DNA from: Phascolomyces articulosus
Taxonomy: Eukaryota; Mucoromycota; Mucoromycetes; Mucorales; Lichtheimiaceae
DNA: 64,000 nucleotides
Reading direction: 5' to 3'
NCBI GenBank assembly: GCA_025677815.1
Contig: JAIXMP010000011.1
Span: 558,001-622,000, forward strand
Below are positions 26,019 through 35,067 of this stretch, in pieces. A program made the translations under genes and the position numbers. How positions within the stretch are numbered: the stretch's first letter is position 1; every line of letters begins with the position of its first letter. The notes beneath the pieces are model-generated. The model was not told where the DNA came from, made no database searches, and saw nothing but the letters and a program-made list of their open reading frames with translations.

Positions 26019-27177
26019 TCGGTTGTTACATATTGCTTTTGCATTCCATGATTTCTCTCTCCATGTACCTTCGTTGATGGGGTTCATGTTATTATATATA
26101 AAAGAATCATCTTAAACCTTTATAAATAAACATTCAATTATAAAATTATCAACCCCATTTGCTCTAGTTTTTATTATGTTGCGAACTCTCTTATTTTCAC
26201 TATGAACGATCTACACGTCATAGGTATTTGCTAAACTGCAAAAACGTGTTATTTTATAATTAGATTAGTGCATATGAGTTATATCAGTTTCTGCCATATA
26301 TTTTTATCAAAGGTGTTGTCCATCATTTAAGCAGGATCTTCTATGCGCCACATAAATTATATAAAAGAGTTTTTAATAGGAATAGCTGCTGATGATGGTC
26401 ATCAGTAAATAGAGTACATATAAAACCAAGAATGCTTTTTATCCACCTGACATTTGTAAATGCTCTATGTAACTATGTATCACCAACACTCGGCTATTCG
26501 GTGGCTATTTATTTCATGTACCTCTGGGTTAATTTTACTTAATTTCTACAAAAAAGATAACAGATTCTATAAATTAATCAATATCCAATATTACGGTAAG
26601 GAAAAGGTGGAGTCTATAAAGTTTCCTTTACAGAAAACCAAATATAAACAAATCTCTAATGTTATACGCTCAAATTGGCGTTTATGAAAAGAGAATTCAT
26701 CTTTGGTAATAATAAAAATGCGATTATCATTTTTCACATCTCTCACACACCATCTTTTGTTGATGCTGTAAATAAAAAATCAGCAAGGAAACAAACATTA
26801 AGCAAACTGTACCAAATAAAAGGCTTCGCAAATACATGTGTGACACTTTTAGTAACACATGTGCTACCATGCCCAGAGATTTCACCTTTATCATTTTTTA
26901 GAGTTTGGGCTCGGCTTTTTCTTATTTAAACAAAATAGAAGAACAACGAAACCTGAGCCTCTGCTGGTGGATGGCACGGTAAGAACCTCCGAATAAAAAA
27001 AAAAAAAAAAAAAACTACTCCAAGAAGGGAAAGTGGCGCTATTTTACATTCTTTTTAAAAAACGCGATTCTGCAGAGTATCATTAACTTTTTCTTTTTCT
27101 TTCTTTTATTATCTCCTTCATTCTTACAACAAACATCTATCTTTTTTCTCTCCACTTTTTTCTCCAAGTAATACTAC
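26019..27177. other. intergenic region upstream of family member A
   Basis: AT-rich, with no supported gene. It contains a poly-A run (about 26995-27014). A long pyrimidine-rich tract (about 27085-27165) directly precedes the start codon of member A and probably marks its core promoter or transcription start region. Confidence 0.5.
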
Positions 27178-28857
27178 ATGGCAGTCATGGTCGCGGCGCT
27201 AATCATGGATAATGCGGGTAAAGTTGCCCAATCAGCTATTACTCTTGTCACCGAAAAAGCTGAAGATTGGAAACAAGTTGTTCCAGAAGCTCACGATTTT
27301 CATCGTGAATGTATTCATTTCTTGAATATCATTGATGCATTAAGATTGACACCAGATGCTCTCCAAGATGACCCTCCCCCTGCAAAACCTCGACCTCGAT
27401 TTGCCAACGTTGCCAGAGCTATCCAGATATCAAGACAATTTGTAAAATCTTCACGACGTGGTGTTAATGATGAAGAAACTCGACCATTAAATATCAATGG
27501 CAATAATAACAGCAGCAGTATCATCAATGGTGGTTATGGTGCCACCTCCCAACAAGGTGCACCAGAACAACAACAAAATGCCGAAGAAACAACAACACAA
27601 ACAAGAGACACTAGTCAAGCAGATCAACAGAATGCTCAAGAAACAACAGGTACCAGAGGCGTCAGCAAGGTACAAAAAAAGAAACCACGCGGTGCTCGAG
27701 GTCTTGTTGTAGAAATTACAGAACATATCGAAAAGTCACAAAAGCGCCTCAACAAGTTCATCAAGGAACACGAAGAGAAAAAATCATGGTATAATAAGGT
27801 AAAATGGGCATTTCGACGCGCTATCATTGCCAAGGAACATCGTGACTTTATCAAAGATGAATCCAACACCATTCGTCATCTTTTGAACGATCTCGTATTA
27901 TGTCAAAAGTTAGCCGAATCATCTAAGACGCCAAACATTGAACAGTTTGAATCCGACATGACGCAAGAGCCTTACTTTTTTTGGAAGAACCATATTGGTC
28001 AAAGTATTGTCGGCAAATGGAACGTGTTTCTTGATGCATATAATTTACTTTATGGTAAATTGGGTCAAGCCGATCTTGCTTATGTCGAACGCACACTCAA
28101 GCCTCAATCTGGTAACGAGGTGACCATTTATAGCTTTATTACCTTCAACAGAAAACATGGTTTCCCCTTCAAAAAGAATATTGCAACAACAGCACCAGCC
28201 ACTGAAGAACCTGTATTATCTGAAGAAGCAAGAATGGAAATTACCAAGATGGTGATGAAAATGGTAACTGATTTTTCAAAACCAGAAATGCAAAAACATC
28301 TAATTGCATTGTATGGTTGGTATAAAGGTATCAAACGTAATGATACGGTAAAGTATCAAGAAAGAGCCAACGAATGGGCAAAACTCGTAAAGGAATCAAG
28401 AGATATTGAAGATGAGGCTCAATGGAATGAACAACAGAAAAAGGCAGTGGCAGTGGATAAAGCAAGACGCGAATTGAGCTTTTTTTACCAAAAGTACATG
28501 GTCATGTGGCGCGTTGGTCAGGTTTCAAGAGAAGCTTTAAATGACGTGGATTTTCCAGGGAAGTCGAGAATTAAAGACTTCCTTCGTACATGCAAACCGT
28601 TGGATAGAGCCAATTTCCATATTATTATCGGAAATACAGGCAATTGGGATGAAAAAGGAAAACCCAAGGTGTATCGATTCTTGGAATTGTTCATTGCAGA
28701 GGATGAGAAAAAGAAGGAGGATGAGAAAAAGAAAAAGGAGAATGAATCCAAAAGTAGCACTGAAGCTAGTGCCAGTGGTAATCGACAACAAACAAGAACT
28801 ACAGAAGGAGAAGTTTCTGATCTGGGTGTTCCACGCAATGCAGTAGGCACAGCCTAA
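27178..28857 (+). CDS. unrecognised helical protein, family member A (559 aa)
   Basis: No named family was recognised. It is the first of four paralogues in this window. It is a single exon starting at the ATG at 27178. Visible parts: an N-terminal hydrophobic/amphipathic stretch (about 8-30), a conserved WKQVVPEAHDFHRECIHFLN block (about 32-51), a variable Asn/Gln/Thr-rich linker (about 100-165), and a helical block (about 170-250) with KVKWAFRRAIIAKEHRDFI and RHLLNDLVLCQKLAE. Then comes a Phe-Trp plus EF-hand-like segment (about 260-330: YFFWKNHIG, then VTIYSFITFNRKHGFPFKK). An all-helical C-terminal block (about 345-500) includes SFFYQKYMVMWRVGQVSRE and DVDFPGKSRIKDFLR. The tail is charged and probably disordered. 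The first two helical blocks plus the FW/EF-like segment recall the Cbl four-helix/EF-hand order; this is inference from pattern only. No enzyme motif or membrane helix is certain. Confidence 0.85.
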   Translation: MAVMVAALIMDNAGKVAQSAITLVTEKAEDWKQVVPEAHDFHRECIHFLNIIDALRLTPDALQDDPPPAKPRPRFANVARAIQISRQFVKSSRRGVNDEETRPLNINGNNNSSSIINGGYGATSQQGAPEQQQNAEETTTQTRDTSQADQQNAQETTGTRGVSKVQKKKPRGARGLVVEITEHIEKSQKRLNKFIKEHEEKKSWYNKVKWAFRRAIIAKEHRDFIKDESNTIRHLLNDLVLCQKLAESSKTPNIEQFESDMTQEPYFFWKNHIGQSIVGKWNVFLDAYNLLYGKLGQADLAYVERTLKPQSGNEVTIYSFITFNRKHGFPFKKNIATTAPATEEPVLSEEARMEITKMVMKMVTDFSKPEMQKHLIALYGWYKGIKRNDTVKYQERANEWAKLVKESRDIEDEAQWNEQQKKAVAVDKARRELSFFYQKYMVMWRVGQVSREALNDVDFPGKSRIKDFLRTCKPLDRANFHIIIGNTGNWDEKGKPKVYRFLELFIAEDEKKKEDEKKKKENESKSSTEASASGNRQQTRTTEGEVSDLGVPRNAVGTA

Positions 28858-29759
28858 ATATTTTTTTTTGTAAAACTGTTCCATGTTAATATTTCATCTG
28901 TCTTTATTTTCTCTCCTTTTTCACCTTTTCTATTTCTTGTATATAACACTTGTCATCTTCTATTGTAATTTACTGTGTCTATAGAGCATTCATTGACACT
29001 GCACTATATCTTGTTACTATCTATCCATTTTTATTATTATATATAATACCTTGAATACATTTATCTTATTATGCCTTGAAGTTGATAATATTAATGTCTA
29101 AAGACACATGCATGCACTATGCACAAACTGGGAGCTGGAAAGAAAAATATTCGCACGCACTATTTCTCCTACATCAAAAGAGAGTGCTATGTTAAAAAGA
29201 GTATGTCTTACAGTCGAGAAACAAAGAATAACTTGTTTTTTTTATACGTAAAATTTGTTCATCATATACATATTAGCAAGCGACATCAAATAAAGACTTT
29301 TACATGTTGAATTTTATATATCGTAAGAAAAAAATAATTATGATTATGTAGTAGCTGTATAGCACGCCATGTACATGAAGTAGTTGGGGTGCTGGTGTAT
29401 TCACGATAGCATTTAGAATTTTTGGCATTGTAATAAAATAAGGAGAAGAGAGAGGCGATGGTGCATATGTAATTCACGAATATCCCGGCCCACCAAACAA
29501 AACCTCATGTTTTTTTTCTGTTTGAATCATTTTCGAGGAGAAAAGTGTAAGCATTTAGATAGTTGTTTTATGTATTCTTTCTTTTTTTTTATGCTCTTTC
29601 TCTTACCTGTTTCTTGTATTATTCTACCATTCATTACTATACTTAAAATAAATTTTTATTCCCATACAACCTGATAACAATAGTTTATACATGTTTATCC
29701 GCACATACTAGACTTACAGCATTAATTTTTAAATAACTACGTACCAAGCTATTGTTATT
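28858..29759. other. intergenic region between family members A and B
   Basis: Contains pyrimidine-rich tracts immediately after member A and around 29570-29640. No gene was seen; short frames are AT-rich chance openings. Confidence 0.55.
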
Positions 29760-31550
29760 ATGACAAGTTTAATTATTGATAATGCGGGTAATATTGCCTC
29801 CATGGCCATTTCTATAATTCAAGAAAAAGCTGATGACTGGAAACAAGTCGTCCCTGAAGCACACGACTTTAAGCGTGAATGTGAACATTTTCTTAATATC
29901 ATTCATGCACTAAAACCACCAGTGATCGTCAAAGAAGAAAAGAAACCTTCATTGCAACAGAACAATAAATTAACGACTGCGTTCAATACAGTACGATCAG
30001 TAAAAGCAATGGCAGCACAACTTCAAAATTTGGGTAGCAGTAATCATAGCGACCATCAAAAATCAAGAAGCAGTGACAGCGAAAAGCATGAAGTAATATT
30101 GGATGACCATGGCGACATCACCAATAACAGTAACAACACCAACAACAACGAAGAAGCAGCACAGCAACAAATAAACAATAAAGATGAAAATGGTCAAGTC
30201 ATTGCCAATGGTCATGGCAATGAATATCAACAACAACAACAAAACAATATGTATAGTAAAATCCAACGTCGCCGAAGTATCCTTGGTAATTCCATTAGTA
30301 GAAAAAAGAAAAAGGCACAATCAAAAGAAGAGGAGGAAGACCGTGGGATGCATGCTATTATCCAAGAAATCCTTCATCATATTTCAGGGGCTCAGAAACG
30401 ACTGGAAGAGTTTCTTAAAGAAAATGACCAAAAAAGAACAAGATGGCGCTATACCATTCGGTGGTTTTTCAAAAGAGCCATCATTGCTGGGGAATACCGC
30501 GGATTCTTTCGAGATGAATCCACAGCTATTCGAGGTTTACTCAACGACTTAGTCCTATGTCAAAAGATTGCCGAAAAAGCAGCTATTCCCAAAGTCGATG
30601 ATTTTCAAAAGGATATGTCAGAAGAGGCTTATCTGTTTTGGAAGAAACATATGGGTCAACTGGTCATTGCTCAATGGAATCAGTTTATTGATTCTTATGT
30701 GCTTTTGTTTGGTACACCGGAACCTTATGATTTGGCCTATATTGAACGTATGTTGACCAACAAAAGTACTAATTCCAGTGCGCAACAACACCATGCCCAT
30801 AACGATCAAATTACAGTGTATGCCTTTATCAGCTTTTGCAAAAAACACGGCTTCCCATTCAAGAAGAATATTGCAACGACATTGATGGAAACAGAACCTG
30901 TCATGTCAGAAGAGGGTCGAATGGAAGTGACCAAAATGGTCATGCAAATGGTGTCTGATTTTTCTGCACGCGAAATGCAAGATCATCTTATCGCGCTCTA
31001 TGTTTGGTTTAAAGGTCTCGAACGCAATGATATTGAAGGATACCAAAAGAGAGCCAATGAATGGGCCCATCTGGTGAAAGCATCAAGAGGAATAGATGAA
31101 ATCAATTGGTCTGAACAACACAAGAAGGCAGTTGAGGTCGACAAAGCACGACGTACTATCAGCTTCTTTTATCAAAAGTATATGGTCATGTGGCGCGTTG
31201 GACAAGTATCAAGAGAAACCATTAAAGACGTGGATTTCCCTGGAAGGAATAGAATCAAGGACTTTATTCGAGTGTGTATGCCTTTGGACAAAGCGAATTA
31301 TACCATTGTTATTGGTAAATCAGAAGGTTGGGAAGATCATATGCCTAAAGTTTACAAGTTTTTGGAAAAACATATTGCTATGACAGGAAGTAACAAGCCT
31401 AAAAAATCAAGCAAAACTGTTGGTGGTGATGAACAACAGTCGCAAAAACAACAAGAGCCATTATCTCGTGGTACTGGGAGCAAGATATTACAAGATACTG
31501 TCATTGAAGAATTGGATATCAAAAAGAAAGGAAAAGAGACTTTATCTTGA
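29760..31550 (+). CDS. unrecognised helical protein, family member B (596 aa)
   Basis: Closest relative of member A, 900 nt downstream on the same strand and also intronless. The N-terminus (LIIDNAGNIASMAISIIQEK) and the WKQVVPEAHDFKRECEHFLN block align without gaps to A. The linker (about residues 85-185) is longer and Asn/Gln-rich. The core follows: IRWFFKRAIIAGEYRGFFRD, LLNDLVLCQKIAE, YLFWKKHMGQ, ITVYAFISFCKKHGFPFKK, FFYQKYMVMWRVGQVSRE, DVDFPGRNRIKDFIR. The C-terminal tail after about residue 540 is Lys/Gln/Ser-rich and unlike that of A. Conservation is confined to the structured blocks, with linkers and tails free to diverge. Function is unknown; a signalling or adaptor role would be speculation. 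Confidence 0.85.
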   Translation: MTSLIIDNAGNIASMAISIIQEKADDWKQVVPEAHDFKRECEHFLNIIHALKPPVIVKEEKKPSLQQNNKLTTAFNTVRSVKAMAAQLQNLGSSNHSDHQKSRSSDSEKHEVILDDHGDITNNSNNTNNNEEAAQQQINNKDENGQVIANGHGNEYQQQQQNNMYSKIQRRRSILGNSISRKKKKAQSKEEEEDRGMHAIIQEILHHISGAQKRLEEFLKENDQKRTRWRYTIRWFFKRAIIAGEYRGFFRDESTAIRGLLNDLVLCQKIAEKAAIPKVDDFQKDMSEEAYLFWKKHMGQLVIAQWNQFIDSYVLLFGTPEPYDLAYIERMLTNKSTNSSAQQHHAHNDQITVYAFISFCKKHGFPFKKNIATTLMETEPVMSEEGRMEVTKMVMQMVSDFSAREMQDHLIALYVWFKGLERNDIEGYQKRANEWAHLVKASRGIDEINWSEQHKKAVEVDKARRTISFFYQKYMVMWRVGQVSRETIKDVDFPGRNRIKDFIRVCMPLDKANYTIVIGKSEGWEDHMPKVYKFLEKHIAMTGSNKPKKSSKTVGGDEQQSQKQQEPLSRGTGSKILQDTVIEELDIKKKGKETLS

Positions 31551-32111
31551 ATTCTTTTTTCTCTTTTTTTTGTATGGCTTTCTTTTAATTATTATATCTT
31601 ATATCCATTTAAAGTCAATCCACTGCTATAGTTCTTTCGTAGTACAAAAAATCATGCATCGTTGTGTATCTCTTACTCCTTATATAAGTAGGATGGTAAT
31701 AAAAATGTACTTCAATCTTCCAATATGATTAAAAATATAAAGATACAACCTTCCCATATACCATTTCAATGGATACAAATTACATCTTCTTGGCTACGGC
31801 CATGAATTCAAAGAAGGCAAAATTAAGAATATTCTGGCAAATCATTTTTAAAGATGAAACGGACTTTGAATAAGATTCATGGCAAGCATGAATTTCTATA
31901 GGAGAATACTATGGAAAGGTGTGGAAAGGGTACTTTACTATATATTCCGTACATCCCATTGTTGTAAATTCCCCTGCTCTCTTTTTTTTCTCTTTTCTTT
32001 TCATTTTCACACACGCATACTTACATACATACACATCTTACTTTTACCACTTACTTTTCCTAAAATTCCCCTATCCTATATACAAACAAACACTACTACA
32101 ACTTATAAACG
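31551..32111. other. intergenic region upstream of the DnaJ gene
   Basis: AT-rich; the last 130 nt is strongly pyrimidine-biased ahead of the DnaJ start codon. No gene was seen. Confidence 0.55.
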
Positions 32112-33346
32112 ATGGGGAAAGATTATTATGCTATTCTTGGTGTATCCAAAGACGCTGATGACGATGCAATCAAAAAAGCTTATCGAAAGCAAGGTAAGAA
32201 ATTATTTTTTTTTTGTTTTTGATATTCTGAAACAAAAATACGAAAAAATAATAACCATTGGACTATTTTTATATTATAGCATTAAAATGGCATCCAGATC
32301 GAAACAAAGATAAAGCAGAAGAAGCCAAGAAAAAGTTTCAAGAAGTAGGCGAAGCCTTTGAAGTATTAAGTGATAAGAACAAACGAACGATTTATGATCA
32401 ATATGGTGAAGAAGGACTTAAAGGCGGTGCACCTCCACCTGGTGCTGGTGGCGCTGGTGGATTCCCTGGTGGCGCTGGTGGATTTTCTGGAGGTTTCCCA
32501 GGTGGAGGAGGTGGAAGAACATATACATTCAATATGGGTGGTGGAGGACCCGGAGGAGGAGGTGGATTCCAACCATTCCATCCTTCTGATGCCGATGACA
32601 TTTTCAAACATTTCTTTGCTTCCATGGGCGGCATGGGCGGGGGTGGCGGGGGTGGTATGGGAGGCGGTATTCCCCGTGGTACTCGAATGTATACTGACGA
32701 CGATGATGATATGATGGGTGGTGGTGCTGGTGGTATGCCTGGCGGATTTGGATTTGGAGGTGGTATGCCTCGTGGAACAAGACGTGCACAACAACAACCA
32801 CAAAAACCACCTGCCATCAAACGACCTTTACCTATCTCTTTGGAAGATTTATACAAGGGTACAACCAAACGACTTAAAGTGACACGTAAAATTCGTGATG
32901 GGGCTACAGGTCGAACTGTCAATACAGATAAGATTTTGACCATCGATGTCAAACCAGGTTGGAAAGCGGGTACTAAGATTCGTTTCCCAGGTGAAGGCGA
33001 TGAATTAGAAAATGGTCAAACACAAGACATCGAATTTATTGTGGAAGAAAAGCCACATCCTACTTTCAAACGTGAAGGCGATAATCTACGGACGACAGTT
33101 ACTTTATCACTTGTGGAAGCTTTAACGGGTTTTTCAAAGACTATCACAACCTTGGATGGACGCAAGTTGGGAGTGAATAATTCGAATACGGTCGTTCAAC
33201 CTGGGCAAGAATCCACTGTCAGCAATGAAGGCATGCCTAACTCAAAAACGGGAAGAAAAGGCAATTTGATTATACGATACGATGTAAAATTCCCAACAAG
33301 TTTAACCTCTTCACAAAAGGAAGCGATCAAAAATGCTTTCAATTAA
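32112..33346 (+). CDS. class II (Sis1/DNAJB1-type) DnaJ co-chaperone
   Basis: Cytosolic/nuclear Hsp40 that delivers substrates to Hsp70 and stimulates its ATPase. Exon 1 is 32112-32193 and exon 2 is 32280-33346, 382 aa; the intron interrupts helix II after AYRKQ. J domain about residues 1-68 ([20 protein letters not shown], then [18 protein letters not shown] with the HPD motif). A long Gly/Phe and Gly/Met region follows (about 72-185), unusually rich in Gly. The two beta-sandwich C-terminal domains (about 200-375) contain [37 protein letters not shown] and [12 protein letters not shown]. The zinc-finger CxxCxGxG repeats of class I DnaJ are absent, which fixes the class. The length fits Sis1 (about 350 aa) with an expanded G-rich region. 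Confidence 0.93.
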
Positions 33347-33544
33347 TCATTTTTTCCCTTTTCTTTTTCTCGCTCTTTTTTCCTTTTCCTTTTGTAGCAC
33401 ATTTTTTAATTTTTCGTATCATCCACTTGTACATTTTTCAACTTTTTTCTTTTCTTTTTTTTTTTTACTTCTTTGCATTCCATAAATTCACATTCTACTA
33501 ATCAAAAAAAAAGGCCTCGTACATAGAATACATATTAAAAAAAC

Positions 33545-35067
33545 ATGTTAAAAGCAGCTGTTTATTATAGCAAACTTTTATATTTATTAAAGGATCATAC
33601 TTGTTATCAAGGTTTATACATATATTTTTTATTACCATTGTTTGTTTATGCATTGTTAAAAAGGTTCATAAAATACTTACTTAAAGAAAATACAGAATGG
33701 ACCCCATCGATTGTGACATTATTTAAAAAGATCCTTACCGAATTACCCAGCAATGTCTTTGCTCAATTCGATTTTAAACAAAGTCAATACCATTCAAAAG
33801 CACTCATTGATCTCGCTCAAGAATCCATTCTACTTTATCCATATCAAAACGTACCTACGTACTGGCGTCAATTATTGATGGATGCCAGTATTCTTCAAGC
33901 TATCTCTATGATAGGTTTATTTTACCATGGGAATAAAGAGAGTAAGCAACGGATAGCACGCGACATGATCCAAGTTCTCGACACAGCTATGATTATTAGT
34001 GGTGCACCTGGTCCGGAACGACGCGAAACGACGCATTTTATCCTTGATCAACTTCAATCTTACTTGTCCTCTGTATATAATCCACAATGGCTCGATGATG
34101 CTCAATTACCACATGCTCATACTGTCGATATCACATATCCGATCAAACGACTTGAACAAGTGCCTAGTTTTGTATCCTTTGTTGAATTTTTGCAACACGA
34201 TGAACCCTTTATTATACCCCAAGGTGCTATTGATCGTTGGCCTGCACGCAATAAATGGTCATCATTGGCCTATTTTGTATCTGTTGCAGGTGATCGAGTT
34301 GTACCTGTTGAAATAGGAAGTAAATATACAGATAGCACCTGGCAACAAAAAATGATGCGCATTGAAGATTTTCTTTATGATCATGTCATTGTGAAAAAAG
34401 ATGAACAGGAGCATCAAACAGCCTATCTCGCTCAGCACGATTTATTTTGTCAAATACCAACATTAGCAAAAGATGTATCTATTCCTGACTATTGTTATTG
34501 TGAACCACGGCTCAGTAAACGATATACCGAACCCCCAGTGAATGTGATTCAGAATGCATGGTTTGGACCACAAGGTACAGTATCTCCACTTCATCATGAT
34601 CCATACCACAATGTACTGGCACAAGTGGTTGGGTCCAAGTATCTTCGTTTATATGCTCCTTCCGAAACAGAAAAATTATATCCTTACGATGGTATCATGT
34701 CAAATACGAGTCAGGTAGGAATACAATAGATTGGAAAATGGTTCAACATCATTATTCAAAGTGAGTGAATCCTGATACTCAAACAATTTATATAGGTGGA
34801 TGTGGAAAATCAGGACTTTGACACCTTTCCATTGTTAAAAGAAGCTCACTATGTTGAATGTATATTACAAGCAGGCGAATTACTTTATATTCCTGTAAGT
34901 TAAAGAAAGAAAAAAATATACAAAATTATTTATTAAAACAACACGCATATTAATCAAAAAAATTGGTATATCGAAAAATAAATAATATAAATATATATAT
35001 ATAGCCAAAATGGTGGCACTATGTTCGATCTCTGGAAATGAGCTTTAGTGTCAGTTTTTGGTTTTAA
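33545..35067 (+). CDS. JmjC-domain dioxygenase, KDM8/JMJD5-type
   Basis: Predicted Fe(II)/2-oxoglutarate-dependent oxygenase. The KDM8/JMJD5 group has been reported as a protein hydroxylase and as a histone demethylase/peptidase. Three exons: 33545-34714, 34796-34894, 35005-35067, 443 aa. The N-terminal half (1-200) is helical, as in the family. The cupin core has WFGPQGTVSPLHHDPYHNVL with the iron-binding His-x-Asp (HHD), then QVVGSKYLRLY with the 2-oxoglutarate-binding Lys, AGELLYIP, and WWHYVRSLEMSFSVSFWF with the third iron ligand His. All catalytic residues are present, so it is likely active. Its stop codon overlaps the stop of the convergent F-box/WD gene by 4 nt, leaving no private 3' intergenic space. 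Confidence 0.92.

Noticed and set aside
28518..28884. Antisense frames over the 3' end of family member A
   Set aside because: They mirror Lys/Glu codons of the charged tail; no start context or family similarity.
32366..32952. Long antisense frames (up to 184 codons) opposite the DnaJ gene
   Set aside because: They are Pro/Ser/Thr-rich mirrors of the Gly-rich GGN codons of the G/F region and have no independent support.
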